This document shows positions 9,767-20,091 of a DNA stretch of 64,000 nucleotides, one piece after another. The first letter of the stretch is position 1, and each line of letters begins with the position of its first letter. Below the pieces are notes generated by a model. The model was not told the DNA's origin and ran no database searches. It saw only the letters and a program-made list of their open reading frames with translations. The position numbers and the translations under genes were made by a program. Source of the DNA: JAWKTM01 sp041399085 (GTDB taxonomy: Bacteria > Planctomycetota > Planctomycetia > Pirellulales > Pirellulaceae); the NCBI GenBank assembly GCA_041399085.1, contig JAWKTM010000009.1, positions 129,031 to 193,030 on the forward strand, written 5' to 3'.

Positions 9767-10609
9767 TTACACATTTTCAATTTGCCAATGCTCCAACTCG
9801 ACCGGCGTTGAACGGCCAAAGATATTGATCATTACCGTCACGCGACCGTTGGCCTCGTCGATACTCTCCACATCACCTTCGAAGTTCTGGAAGTAACCTT
9901 CCTTCACCCGAACACGATCCCCAACCTTGAACGGAATTGCCGTGCGAACCTGCGTCTCACCCTCTTCTTCAGGACGACCCAGATTCAGAATCCGCTCGAC
10001 ATCTCGCGGATCCATCGGCGTGGGCTTGCCAGCCGACCCAGTAAAGTCACCAATACCAGGCGTCTCACGAACCAGAAACCACGTATCGTCCGTCACAATC
10101 ATGTTGACCATGATGTAACCCGGATACAACTTCCGCTTGACAACCCGGCGTTTTCCGGTCTTCGTAAACTCCGCCACATCCTCGGTCGGAACAACCACAT
10201 CCAGAAAATACCGCTCCAACCCTTCAAGCTTGACCCGACGCAACAACGCGTCCTTGATCGAGTCCTCGCGATTCACCTGCACCTTCAGAATGTACCAACA
10301 AGGATCAGGCTCTTCTTCCTCAGGCAACTCCTCAAGCGCCTCGCCGCCAACATCCTCGTCTTCGTCGTCACCCAACCCAGAATCAATGCCACTTGACTCA
10401 GAATCGGCGTCGTGCGTATCCACGTTCATCATTTGAGCGTCACGATCATCCGGATCAACCGCCCCACCATCCGACTCGAGCGAGTCCAAATCGTCACTGA
10501 CCGGAGCCGATTCACCGTCCGCAACGACCGAACGGCGTTCTTCCTCCGCCGACTCCGCATCGCCACGCAGTTCAGACGAATCGCCGGAACTGATTGGATC
10601 ATTGCTCAC
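9767..10609 (-). CDS. nusG: Transcription antitermination factor NusG with acidic N-terminal extension
   Basis: NusG binds RNA polymerase and links it to Rho and the ribosome. The conserved part starts near residue 100 (CWYILKVQVNRED), with LYPGYIMVNM in the NGN domain and a C-terminal KOW domain (PFKVGDRVRVKEGYFQNFEG). The first about 95 residues are an extra, strongly acidic Ser/Asp/Glu-rich region. I chose GTG 10609 because GGGGAG (10616-10621) lies exactly 6 bases upstream. A further upstream GTG at 10672 is in frame but has no good ribosome site. A typical NusG is about 180 residues. Confidence 0.95.
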   Translation of the reverse strand: MSNDPISSGDSSELRGDAESAEEERRSVVADGESAPVSDDLDSLESDGGAVDPDDRDAQMMNVDTHDADSESSGIDSGLGDDEDEDVGGEALEELPEEEEPDPCWYILKVQVNREDSIKDALLRRVKLEGLERYFLDVVVPTEDVAEFTKTGKRRVVKRKLYPGYIMVNMIVTDDTWFLVRETPGIGDFTGSAGKPTPMDPRDVERILNLGRPEEEGETQVRTAIPFKVGDRVRVKEGYFQNFEGDVESIDEANGRVTVMINIFGRSTPVELEHWQIENV

Positions 10610-10615
10610 AGTAGA

Positions 10616-10621
10616 CTCCCC
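10616..10621 (-). promoter_or_regulatory. Ribosome-binding site selecting the nusG GTG start
   Basis: GGGGAG followed by 6 bases and GTG (10609). It is the only good site near the 5' end of the nusG frame, so it decides the start. Confidence 0.65.
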
Positions 10622-10710
10622 AACGATCACACCCAAACAAACCGAGCCGACAGGAAAACCAGCAGCCGACACACCCGACAGATGCTCGCAAACCCGTGGT
10701 AACCCAACAC

Positions 10711-11148
10711 TCAGTACTTCAACACACCCAGCGACTTAAACAACGTCTGCCACAACAGGTCATAACCGAACAAGATAAAAGCCAGGGCGAAAATGACGAA
10801 AATCACAACCAGCGAACTTCGCACCAACTCACCGCGCGAAGGCCACGACACCTTGTTCATCTCCGCTTCGACAGCGATCAAAAAATCCGCAAACCGCGGA
10901 TAGTTGACCAGCCGGTAACCGAGCCACAAACCAGATGCCAACAATAAACCTGGAAAAATCAACTCACCCGCCGGAACGGAAGTCGTCTCCAAGGCAACCT
11001 TCAAAGCCCAGGCAGCCAACGCAAAACCGACCCAGATGGCAATGCATGTCACCTGCCGGGTGACCTTGCCCTGCGTGCGCTTGTACACGTTGAGACTGAA
11101 AATTTCCTGAACGAACATCGCCGACGGTACTGCTCTTTCCTTGGACAT
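10711..11148 (-). CDS. secE: Preprotein translocase subunit SecE
   Basis: SecE is the small clamp subunit of the SecYEG channel. The 145-aa product has three hydrophobic segments (about residues 37-52, 60-78 and 115-140), with the conserved motif EMNKVSWPSRGELVRSS between the last two. Minimal SecE has one membrane segment, so the extra N-terminal pair makes this a long, E. coli-like form. ATG 11148 is preceded by AGGAGG 9 bases upstream; longer frames to 11217 are rejected. It lies between tRNA-Trp and nusG, the standard order. Confidence 0.93.
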   Translation of the reverse strand: MSKERAVPSAMFVQEIFSLNVYKRTQGKVTRQVTCIAIWVGFALAAWALKVALETTSVPAGELIFPGLLLASGLWLGYRLVNYPRFADFLIAVEAEMNKVSWPSRGELVRSSLVVIFVIFALAFILFGYDLLWQTLFKSLGVLKY

Positions 11149-11304
11149 CCCTTCCGTCCTCCTGAACGACGCCATCCAGTCGCCGCACCCGAACCCTTGG
11201 AACACCGCAAGCTCCACGTCACAAGAAGAACGTAGAAGCTATACCAAAAGCAAACCCGCATCAAGGGCCGGACTGCTACCAACCCATGATGCGAGCATAT
11301 ATGG

Positions 11305-11377
11305 CAGGGGCGGCGGGAATCGAACTCGCAACCTCTGGTTTTGGAGACCAGCGCTCTGCCAATTGAGCTACACCCCT
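11305..11377 (-). tRNA. tRNA-Trp (CCA anticodon)
   Basis: A 73-base cloverleaf with acceptor arms AGGGGTG/CGCCCCT and discriminator G, the GTTCGATTC T-arm, and a CTCCAAA loop giving anticodon CCA. It lies between tuf and secE, a common place for this tRNA. No CCA end is encoded. Confidence 0.97.
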
Positions 11378-11467
11378 CCAGATTCGCCGGTTCACGCCAC
11401 GTCCCAAAGCATCAAACAAGCAACACGCAAACCCTGATGCAGGGGCCGCAACCCGACGACTCAATTA

Positions 11468-12664
<1,197 letters not shown>

Positions 12665-12735
12665 CGTCTTCTTCTACCTACATTTGCAGTGGAGTAAACC
12701 GAAACGAAGCCATTACGGCCGTGGCTCCGACAACG

Positions 12736-12808
<73 letters not shown>

Positions 12809-12818
12809 CTAACACCAG

Positions 12819-12889
12819 AGCGGGCGAAGGGAATCGAACCCTCGTCTTCAGCTTGGAAGGCTGTGGCTCTACCATTGAGCTACGCCCGC
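12819..12889 (-). tRNA. tRNA-Gly (UCC anticodon)
   Basis: 71 bases; acceptor GCGGGCG/CGCCCGC, discriminator T, loop CTTCCAA giving anticodon TCC. It lies 10 bases before tRNA-Thr(GGU) in transcription order. Confidence 0.97.
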
Positions 12890-12990
12890 GACTTGTCTTC
12901 TCTTTCCGTATCGCTGGCCGATTACCCGACAACACCCGGTTGCCTGACAACACCCGACCAAACCCAGTCGACAGATCCCTCAGCATGCAG

Positions 12991-13072
12991 TGGGGGGTGC
13001 AGGATTCGAACCTGCGAAGGCTACGCCATCAGATTTACAGTCTGACCCCTTTGACCGCTCGGGAAACCCCCC
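12991..13072 (-). tRNA. tRNA-Tyr (GUA anticodon)
   Basis: 82 bases with a long variable arm (class II). Acceptor GGGGGGT/ACCCCCC, discriminator A, anticodon loop CTGTAAA giving GTA. Confidence 0.97.
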
Positions 13073-13206
13073 AACACCACTCATACTAAAACCCAAAACC
13101 TGAACCTGAGAATGAAATTCATTCGGGGCTCCCGGCGGCTTTCACATCTACCAATCTGTCAAAATCATCACCACAACCCAGCCGCGTCGACATGAGTTGC
13201 TTTCCA

Positions 13207-13279
13207 AGCCAGCGGAGGGATTCGAACCCACGACCGGCTGATTACAAATCAGCTGCTCTGCCAACTGAGCTACGCTGGC
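13207..13279 (-). tRNA. tRNA-Thr (UGU anticodon)
   Basis: 73 bases; acceptor GCCAGCG/CGCTGGC, discriminator T, stem GCTGA/TCAGC with loop TTTGTAA, anticodon TGT. First gene of the tRNA-tuf transcript. Confidence 0.97.
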
Positions 13280-13319
13280 AACGGCTGCATACCGCCCAGG
13301 GCGAAACGCAAAACCAGTT

Positions 13320-13347
13320 ACTATACCGACATTCCGATGGCACGCAA
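13320..13347 (-). promoter_or_regulatory. Candidate promoter of the tRNA-tuf operon
   Basis: On the minus strand, TATAGT (13320-13325) forms a good -10 box 41 bases before tRNA-Thr(UGU). The -35 position at 16 bases reads TTGCGT, a weak match. The position is right for a stable-RNA promoter, but the -35 is poor. Confidence 0.4.
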
Positions 13348-13393
13348 GGCGAATGCGGCGAATTTCCCAGCCCGATTTTTCGAGGGAAACGAA

Positions 13394-13420
13394 CAAGCCG
13401 CGCGGGGTTCGCGCGGCTTG
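13394..13420 (-). terminator. Hairpin terminator after the sigma factor gene
   Basis: A perfect 10-bp GC-rich stem (CAAGCCGCGC at 13394-13403, complement at 13411-13420) with a 7-base loop, followed on the minus strand by TTCGTTTCCC. It separates the sigma gene from the tRNA-tuf operon promoter. Confidence 0.7.
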
Positions 13421-13452
13421 GTCTTCTTCGCTAAAAAAGGGCCCGAAATCCG

Positions 13453-15117
13453 CTAATCGAGCAGCTCAATATGCTCGGATTGAGCCGCCATTCGCAGCTT
13501 GTCGAGGGCTCGCGCTTCGATCTGTCGAACTCGTTCCTTCGTAACCCCCAGCCGCTCGCCAACTTCCTTCAAAGTCAGCGGTTCGTCCTGGTGATTTAAC
13601 CCGAAGCGGTTGATAATAATGGTCTGTTCGCGCTCGTCAAGGTGCGCCATGATCGAGTCGACTTGCGTCTGGCGTAAGCTCTGCGCACTCTCCTGTTCGT
13701 ACTGGTCGGATCGAATATCGTGCCGCGCCGCGAACAGCTCATCCTGGCTCGTGCGAAAACGATCCCGATGCTTGTATTCGTCGGGAATCGTGCGAGCGTA
13801 GTTCTTCATGATGGCCCAACTGGCATACGTGCTAAATTTGTTGCCACGGGCATAATCGAACTTCTCCACCGCCCGAATCAATGACATGTTGCCGTCACTG
13901 ACCAGCGTAAAAAAATCGTCCGTCGGCGACACGTGCCGCTTGGCGATCGACACAACCAATCGTAAGTTGGCCTGCACGATTTGGTTTTTGGTCTCCACCG
14001 CCAACTCGTAAAGCTGTTCGATCTCGTCCATCACGCTGCTTTTCGCCCGCTCGGGCTGCAGCGTCGCACGCAACTTGGCCGCTTTGTGCTTCAAAAAGTT
14101 GAAGCGACGAAACAGATGCTGCTCTTGCTCTCGCGTTAGCAGCGGCACTTCATACAACGAAGCCAAATACGGCGGGAGGCCGCTCGGCACGCGTGGCTTA
14201 CGCGTGGCCGATTCGGGGGCCGGCATTTCGCCCATGATGACCGATTCGCGACTCTTGCGATCGAACTCCTTGTTGTGAATACAGTCCAGCGGCAACTCCA
14301 TGATTCGCTTGGCCCGCATTTCGTTAATGATGCGGTACATGCTGTTGCGCGTGCGGCTGTATCGCTTGGCCAACGTACCGACGCTGGCCCCTAGTCGAAA
14401 CTGCTGATAGATCCGCTGCTTGGCATCTTCCTTCAACGGACCCGATTGGTCAGGAAAGATCGCCAAATCTGGATGCTTCTCGTCGAAGTGCTTGATCGTG
14501 TAGCGAATCGTTTCCGTGCTGCGTCCCATGTGAGCCGCGATCCGACGGGCGATTTCCGAAGGACTGCCTCCCGCGGCCGCCAAGCGACGAGCTCGGTCAA
14601 TAATCTCGTCGCGGTCGTTTTCCGACAACTGACTGAACCGCTCTCCGCGCTGAACCTTGCCACGATTCGCGGAAACGAAACGATCGACGCTGCTGCTGAG
14701 AAAGCCTACGCGTTTGCGGCCGCCAAAAACGAAGCGGCGACTGACCAGCCCTTGTTCGCGCCATCGAGCGATCGTCTTGGTCGAGACATTGAACAATCGG
14801 CTCAATTCTTCAACCGTATGAACCGGCTCGGGAACATCCTCGACAGCCACATTGGCGGCATCGGAAACGTCCTCGACAAACAAACGCAAATCGTGTCGCG
14901 CCTGTTCGCCCGACATGGTCACTGGCGGTGTGGATTCGGGACGGTAATCGGTGACGCGGAAACACAAATACTCATACGAGTAAGTTCGGGCCGGGTCGAT
15001 TTCGGCAATCAGCCGCTCGGCTCGCTCGACTTGCTGGACCTTCTTGTCGCGCGGAGCAAACCGCACTTGCTGATCCCGCAACTGCTTCAACATCGGATTG
15101 CGATAATCCGTGTGCAT
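13453..15117 (-). CDS. Sigma-70 family factor with N-terminal helix-turn-helix modules
   Basis: The 554-aa protein ends with clear sigma-70 regions. Region 2 spans about 375-450 (NLRLVVSIAKRHV, then KFSTYASWAIMKNYARTI) and region 4 about 490-545 (LTLKEVGERLGVTKERVRQIEARALDKLR-type helix). Region 3 is short. The first 290 residues are not sigma: a MerR/excisionase-like helix-turn-helix at about 100-150 (TVEELSRLFNVSTKTIARWR) and two further helix-turn-helix-like segments at about 183-215 and 240-270. ATG 15117 has AGAGAGG six bases upstream; the frame is open to 15291. It reads towards the tRNA-tuf operon but is separated by a terminator. Promoter targets cannot be told. Confidence 0.85.
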   Translation of the reverse strand: MHTDYRNPMLKQLRDQQVRFAPRDKKVQQVERAERLIAEIDPARTYSYEYLCFRVTDYRPESTPPVTMSGEQARHDLRLFVEDVSDAANVAVEDVPEPVHTVEELSRLFNVSTKTIARWREQGLVSRRFVFGGRKRVGFLSSSVDRFVSANRGKVQRGERFSQLSENDRDEIIDRARRLAAAGGSPSEIARRIAAHMGRSTETIRYTIKHFDEKHPDLAIFPDQSGPLKEDAKQRIYQQFRLGASVGTLAKRYSRTRNSMYRIINEMRAKRIMELPLDCIHNKEFDRKSRESVIMGEMPAPESATRKPRVPSGLPPYLASLYEVPLLTREQEQHLFRRFNFLKHKAAKLRATLQPERAKSSVMDEIEQLYELAVETKNQIVQANLRLVVSIAKRHVSPTDDFFTLVSDGNMSLIRAVEKFDYARGNKFSTYASWAIMKNYARTIPDEYKHRDRFRTSQDELFAARHDIRSDQYEQESAQSLRQTQVDSIMAHLDEREQTIIINRFGLNHQDEPLTLKEVGERLGVTKERVRQIEARALDKLRMAAQSEHIELLD

Positions 15118-15794
15118 CGTGAACCTCTCTTCACATCGTGAACCGCAACGGCTTTCCCTGCGAACTCCCCTCGCCCGTCTCGATTCTGCCTCCTGATGAA
15201 TCAATGCGGAGCTTCCCGTCCCGCACCGAAAATCTGCCCTTGTTTGTTCGTCGCCGCCGATTCTCCTTCGCTCGACAGTTGGCGATTCCATTCACGCGGG
15301 CCGGAGTCCTACGTGACCCGAACTGCCATTGTTCTACCCGAGCGTCTCCAAAGTTCAAGCGTCACAGCGCCGAAATCCCTAACTGTCAAGCATCTGGCAC
15401 TCGTAAACGAGCACTAGAAAGTGGTCCATTTTTTCTCGTGCTGTTACAAATTGCCGTCTCGAATTGAGGCAGTCATGGGCCCGCAAATGTTCACCCCGGC
15501 TTCCGCTCCCGACGCGTCGAAACGACGCACATCTCGCACTGCCGCAGGCCAACGTCGCCATTTTGCCGCAAACGGTGCCCCAATCAAACCGTTATCGCAT
15601 CAAACCATTTCAACGCCGCAAAGTTTCCTATTCCCTTCTGCAATCCCGAAAGTCACTGACACGCAATGCTTTACGGCGGAAACAAAAATCGCCTGTGGGG
15701 ATGTCGCCTAGCAAACGATGTGGATGCCGCCGACGAAACGCCGATAAAACTGTTGGAGCCGTTGTAGCCCGAATTACAGGACGAGGTTGCCAGC
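15118..15794. other. Divergent intergenic region
   Basis: 677 bp between the sigma factor (minus) and a secreted protein (plus). On the minus strand a TTGACA lies near 15390, but its -10 partner (TGTGAC) is poor. No convincing promoter, RNA or gene is seen; short open frames here lack ribosome sites and family resemblance. Confidence 0.5.
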
Positions 15795-17333
15795 ATGTCG
15801 TTCGCCGCATTCCGAGAATTCTTTGTGTCCCATTCTCGACTTAGCGAAGCCAATCATCGAGCCGCAAGGTCAGCATTTCATGTGCCGCTGGCCTTGATTC
15901 TGGCCGTCTGGGGTGCTACGCCCGGAGTATCGGCCGACGCGCAAGGCTACCTACTGCGGGCTCGTCACGCCCCCGGCAGTCATCTTGAAGTCAAGACCAT
16001 TTTGGAGGTGGATGGCAGTCTGCGGGTGAATCCCGACGGCAAAAAGGTGGTCGAGTTACCCCTGAAGTTAGTGGCAAATCATCAATACGCCGAGCGCTGG
16101 TTATCGCCTGCTCGGAAAACGAACAGCGGCGATTCTGGCGAGCAACCGGCAACGGTCCGGCTGTACCGAAAAGCGGAAGCCGACATGCGAATCGAGGATT
16201 CGTCACGGCAAATCACGCTCGATGACGAACGACGCATCGTGGCCGTCCATTTGGGCGAAGGACGCCCCAAGCTGTACTCGCCGCTGGGCCCAATCACTCG
16301 CGATGATCTGGAGTTGATCGACGTTCAAGGCAATTCGGCGCTGCTCGACGAATTGCTGCCAAACGGCGAGAAACGCACCAAGACTGGCGAAAGCTGGACC
16401 GTCGACAAGGCGGTCATCGGTTACTTACTCGGGTTGGAAGCCGTCAGCCAATCCGACGTTTCGGCCAAACTGGCTTCGGTTGAGAACGACGTCGCCATTA
16501 TCGACATCGGCGGCGCGGTCAGCGGCGCGGTCGGTGGTGTGGCTTCGGAAATCGAATGCAAAGCCAAGCTGAATTTCGACCTGAAAGCACAGCAGATTAC
16601 GTGGCTGGCGATGTCGATTCAGGAGGACCGAGCGATTGGGCACGCCGAAGCAGGCTTTAAGGTCACGGCACGTTTGCGAATGGCCATCGCGGACAGCTCC
16701 GACAACGATTCCGTGCCCGAGTTAGCCGACGACTCGCTCGCCAATCTGCCGATCGCTTACAACCTCGGATCGGAGTTGCTCCAGTTTCAATCCCAACCCG
16801 GAGGATTCCGCCTGTTGCATGATCGCCGCTGGCGATTGATGGGCGACGAAGCGAAGCTAGCGGTCATGCGGATGGTGGATCAAGGCGATCTGATCGCCCA
16901 GTGCAATATCTCGAACTTGCCAGCCTTCTCTCTGGGCAAGCAATTGACGCTCGAAGCCTTTCAAGCCGACATCGAGAAGTCGCTCGGCGACCAATTCATG
17001 CAGTTCACCGAGGCGTCCGAGTCGCTGAATCAGCAGCAACTTCGGGTGCTGAAATGTGTCGCGACGGGCAACAGCTCGGGCTTGCCAATCGTGTGGGTCT
17101 ACTACCATCTGTCGAACGATGCCGGACGACGACTGGCTATCGGTTTCACGCTGGAAGACCGCCTGCTCGAACAGTTCGCCGAGGCCGACCAAGTGCTCGT
17201 GAACTCCCTCGAGTTCACGGAACGCGCGACGCCCAGCGACAATTCTCCCGCCGACGCACGGACCGAGCCCGCACGAGCGGCTGCGAAATCAAGCTCTCAA
17301 GCGAAGCCCGCCGAGAAAACTCGGAAGCAATAA
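15795..17333 (+). CDS. Exported protein of unknown function
   Basis: The 512-aa product is not recognised. The N terminus has a long positively charged stretch, then a hydrophobic core (VPLALILAVWGATPGVSA) typical of a signal peptide ending near residue 48. The body is rich in beta-type segments, with charged loops, and the last 30 residues are a low-complexity Ala/Ser/Pro/Lys tail. No catalytic motif was seen. GAGG before ATG 15795 is a plausible ribosome site. It converges on csrA, 43 bp away. Location outside the cytoplasmic membrane is inferred from the signal. Confidence 0.75.
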   Translation: MSFAAFREFFVSHSRLSEANHRAARSAFHVPLALILAVWGATPGVSADAQGYLLRARHAPGSHLEVKTILEVDGSLRVNPDGKKVVELPLKLVANHQYAERWLSPARKTNSGDSGEQPATVRLYRKAEADMRIEDSSRQITLDDERRIVAVHLGEGRPKLYSPLGPITRDDLELIDVQGNSALLDELLPNGEKRTKTGESWTVDKAVIGYLLGLEAVSQSDVSAKLASVENDVAIIDIGGAVSGAVGGVASEIECKAKLNFDLKAQQITWLAMSIQEDRAIGHAEAGFKVTARLRMAIADSSDNDSVPELADDSLANLPIAYNLGSELLQFQSQPGGFRLLHDRRWRLMGDEAKLAVMRMVDQGDLIAQCNISNLPAFSLGKQLTLEAFQADIEKSLGDQFMQFTEASESLNQQQLRVLKCVATGNSSGLPIVWVYYHLSNDAGRRLAIGFTLEDRLLEQFAEADQVLVNSLEFTERATPSDNSPADARTEPARAAAKSSSQAKPAEKTRKQ

Positions 17334-17376
17334 CCGCGTCGGGGCGAGCGAAACTAGCGAGCCGTAGTCGATCGGG

Positions 17377-17610
17377 TCAGATCCGATAATCAGCCGCAAT
17401 AGCGTCTACTTCCGACGATCCAGATTCCGCATGCGAGCGGCCGGCTTCTTCCGCCAAGATGCGTTCTCGCACTTCGTGTCGCTGCACCGCAACTTCCGGC
17501 GGAGCATTGAAGGCCAAACGCACGCGGTTGCCTTGAATGGCGACAACCTTTACTTCCACGGTGTCACCGATAACGACCGATTGGTTCTCCTTACGGCTAA
17601 GTACCAACAT
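17377..17610 (-). CDS. csrA: Carbon storage regulator CsrA
   Basis: CsrA is a small dimeric RNA-binding protein that blocks or stabilises mRNAs at GGA sites. The 77-aa sequence has the family core: MLVLSRKENQSVVIGD at the start, VEVKVVAIQGNRVRLAF, then PPEVAVQRHEVRERIL. The tail after residue 55 is divergent and about 15 residues longer than in E. coli. The ribosome site is near-perfect (AAGGAGGTGATTT directly before ATG 17610) and contains a GGA. CsrA could therefore bind its own leader (inference). Confidence 0.96.
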   Translation of the reverse strand: MLVLSRKENQSVVIGDTVEVKVVAIQGNRVRLAFNAPPEVAVQRHEVRERILAEEAGRSHAESGSSEVDAIAADYRI

Positions 17611-18022
17611 AAATCACCTCCTTGTGGCATTACGCCCCGAAAGAAACTTTCCGTTCTGACCCTTCTACGCACGAGTCAACTAAAGGTTCGACCAGCCTGC
17701 GGCCCAAGCCCGCCGATCCCATCCTCTACAATTCCGTGTTCGCCAAGCTAACATGCCCTTCGTCGCCAACGGAGCCGCCTTGCGTTCCGGCCGGTTACGA
17801 CTTCTCACCATCGCCACGTTCGACGCTTGCCGTCATCGCGTCTCGGCCAGACGCAGGTGGGAATTGACGGGGCTGCCCAATCCATCGAACATTCGCGACT
17901 GATTTCACTCGGCGAGCGTCACTTTAGGACGCGGTGAATCCGCAGGTCAAGAGCAGTTTTTCGCGGAAAATCGCCGTTTGGTGCAAGTCGCCACATTTTC
18001 TTCGGCGGGAAAGCATGGTCGT
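17611..18022. other. Divergent region between csrA and recO
   Basis: About 410 bp. It holds the csrA ribosome site at its left end. A minus-strand TTGACT near 17680 could be a csrA -35 element but lacks a good -10. Nothing else is recognised. Confidence 0.4.
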
Positions 18023-18778
18023 ATGTCCAGCGAAAAGAGCACGGGGCTCGTGTTGCGAGTGGTGGACTTCAGCGAGTCAAGTTGCATTGTCACATTGTTC
18101 ACTCGCGACTTCGGCAAAATCAGCGCGTTGGCCAAAGGCGGTCGACGCCCGAAAAGCCCGTTCGAGTCTGCTATTGACCTGCTAAGCGTGATTCGCGTAG
18201 TGTTCCTGCACAAATCGTCCGAGTCGCTCGACCTGTTGACGGAAGCCAAACTGGAACGCCGGTTCCGAGCGGCGCAGCGTGACTTGTCTCGTCTTTACGC
18301 TGGGTTTTATTTGGCCGAATTGCTCTCGCAACTTACCGACGAAGCCGATCCGCATCCCGAATTGTTCGACGCCGCCGCGGCCGCGCTCGAAGCGCTCGAT
18401 GGCGAAGCGGATGTGGCGGCGACGGTGCTGCGGTTTGAATTAACCGCGCTGCGCGAGCTGGGCCATTTGCCGATGCTAAAGACGTGTGCCGGTTGCGGGC
18501 GCGACATGCCGGAGACACCTCGAGTCGCCTTCGGACATGCCGCCGGCGGCATGCTTTGTTCAGCATGTCGCGTGGGACATCGACAAGTAGTGAGCTTGGG
18601 AAGAGAAGCATGGGAAACGCTGCTCGCGTTCGCCGATCCGCTCGCCTCGCCGGCCGCGATTGCCGCCGTGCCCGCGCGCGTGCGGGGCGAAGTGCGAGGC
18701 GTCATCAATCAATACGTTTGCCATCTCTTGGGACACCGGCCTCGCATGCATAGCTATCTCGGAGTTCTCGCCAACTAA
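18023..18778 (+). CDS. recO: DNA repair protein RecO
   Basis: RecO loads RecA on SSB-coated gaps with RecR/RecF. The 251-aa protein has the N-terminal OB-fold start (GLVLRVVDFSESSCIVTLFT, then FGKISALAKGGRR), a helical middle and a four-cysteine zinc site (CAGCGR ... CSACR at about 155-185). The ATG at 18023 matches the family N terminus better than the upstream ATG at 17978. The BamD-like gene follows after 17 bp, so they are probably co-transcribed. Confidence 0.93.
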   Translation: MSSEKSTGLVLRVVDFSESSCIVTLFTRDFGKISALAKGGRRPKSPFESAIDLLSVIRVVFLHKSSESLDLLTEAKLERRFRAAQRDLSRLYAGFYLAELLSQLTDEADPHPELFDAAAAALEALDGEADVAATVLRFELTALRELGHLPMLKTCAGCGRDMPETPRVAFGHAAGGMLCSACRVGHRQVVSLGREAWETLLAFADPLASPAAIAAVPARVRGEVRGVINQYVCHLLGHRPRMHSYLGVLAN

Positions 18779-18795
18779 GGAGGCGAATCGCAGGC

Positions 18796-20079
18796 ATGGT
18801 CTCGACAGGGAAGTCGGACAGAATCGCTCGCCGATCAAGGACGATCGCGTGGGGCGGCTGGTTGCTGGCCGCCGCGCTCAGCACGGTCGGCTGCGCATCG
18901 TTCTCGCGCGAAGATCCCGTGGCGAAATTCGACAACATTCAGCGCGAGCTGACTGAAACGCGCAAGTATCCGGTCCAGCAAGCGTCGCTCGAACAGAAGA
19001 CGTCGCCGTTGCCCGATCTGCCGGATCTCTCGCCGAAGTCCGTGACGCAGAAAGTCAAGGAAGTCGCGGGCTACGGCACGAAACCGGACGAAGCCAAGCA
19101 GCTTTACGCCGAAGCCGAACAAGCTTATCGCGAAGCCGTCGAACTGGACGAAGACGAACGGGCCGGCCGCTTGCTGAAAGTAGCCGACCAGTTCCGCTCG
19201 GCCGCCGCTTTGTGGCCCAGTTCGGCATTGGAGGAAGACGCGCTGTTCATGGCCGGCGAATCGTATTTCTTCGCCGACTCGTATCCCAAAGCGAACGAAG
19301 AATACGAACGGCTGCTCAAGAAGTTTCCCAACTCGCGCTACCTCGATCGCGCGGAAGCCAAGCGATTCTCGATCGCCCAGTTCTGGTTGGCTCGAAACGA
19401 ACAGAACCCCGACCAGTTCTATGAATTCAACCTGTTCGACGGCACTCGGCCGCGCCGCGATACGGGCGGACATGCCTTGCGCGTGTTTGATCGGATTCGC
19501 TTCGACGATCCGACCGGCAAGCTGGCCGACGACGCCACGCTGGCTCTGGCCAACGCCGCCTTTCGCAAAGGCGACTATGTGAAGGCCGACGAGTTCTATA
19601 CGGACTTGCGACGCACGTTCCCGTCCAGCGAACATGCGTTCGACGCCCATTTTATCGGGCTCAAAGCTAAGCTGCTGGCGTACCGCGGGCCCGATTACGC
19701 CGGCACGCTGTTGGACGAAGCCGAAGTGCTGGTCACGCAGATTCGCAAGCAGTTCCCGGATCGCGCCGACCAGGAAAGCGAATATCTGAATCGAGCCTAC
19801 GCCGAAGTTCGCTTTCGCAAAGCCGAACGATTGTGGAGCCGCGTGAGTTATCACCGCATGCGGCAGGAGTACGGCGCGGCTCGCTACTACGCTCGCCAAT
19901 TGCTCGACGAATTCTCCGACACGCCGTTCAAGGCCAAGGCCGATGAGATGATGGCCAGCTCGCAAAACAAGCCGGCCACGCCTCCGCAACGACTGAGTTG
20001 GCTGGTGAACATGTTCCCGGAAAGCGACCCAGTAAAGCCGCTTATTAAATCCAGTTCGGCCGCCACGAAACGCCGGTGA
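18796..20079 (+). CDS. BamD/YfiO-like outer membrane assembly lipoprotein
   Basis: The 427-aa protein starts with a lipoprotein signal (WLLAAALSTVGCAS; Cys near residue 33). A linker is followed by TPR-like repeats: AEQAYREAVELDEDER, then AGESYFFADSYPKANEEYERLLKKFPNS, then DYVKADEFYTDLRRTFPSS. The spacing resembles BamD, which supports beta-barrel assembly, but the protein is much longer than E. coli BamD (about 245 residues). Twelve bases later comes an LptE-like gene, so the pair suggests an outer-membrane biogenesis operon. The BamD call is by resemblance of repeats and context. Confidence 0.75.
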   Translation: MVSTGKSDRIARRSRTIAWGGWLLAAALSTVGCASFSREDPVAKFDNIQRELTETRKYPVQQASLEQKTSPLPDLPDLSPKSVTQKVKEVAGYGTKPDEAKQLYAEAEQAYREAVELDEDERAGRLLKVADQFRSAAALWPSSALEEDALFMAGESYFFADSYPKANEEYERLLKKFPNSRYLDRAEAKRFSIAQFWLARNEQNPDQFYEFNLFDGTRPRRDTGGHALRVFDRIRFDDPTGKLADDATLALANAAFRKGDYVKADEFYTDLRRTFPSSEHAFDAHFIGLKAKLLAYRGPDYAGTLLDEAEVLVTQIRKQFPDRADQESEYLNRAYAEVRFRKAERLWSRVSYHRMRQEYGAARYYARQLLDEFSDTPFKAKADEMMASSQNKPATPPQRLSWLVNMFPESDPVKPLIKSSSAATKRR

Positions 20080-20091
20080 TCCGATCCAACC

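Noticed and set aside
15380..15420. A minus-strand TTGACA as sigma-gene promoter
   Set aside because: The partner at 17 bases is TGTGAC, too far from a -10 consensus.
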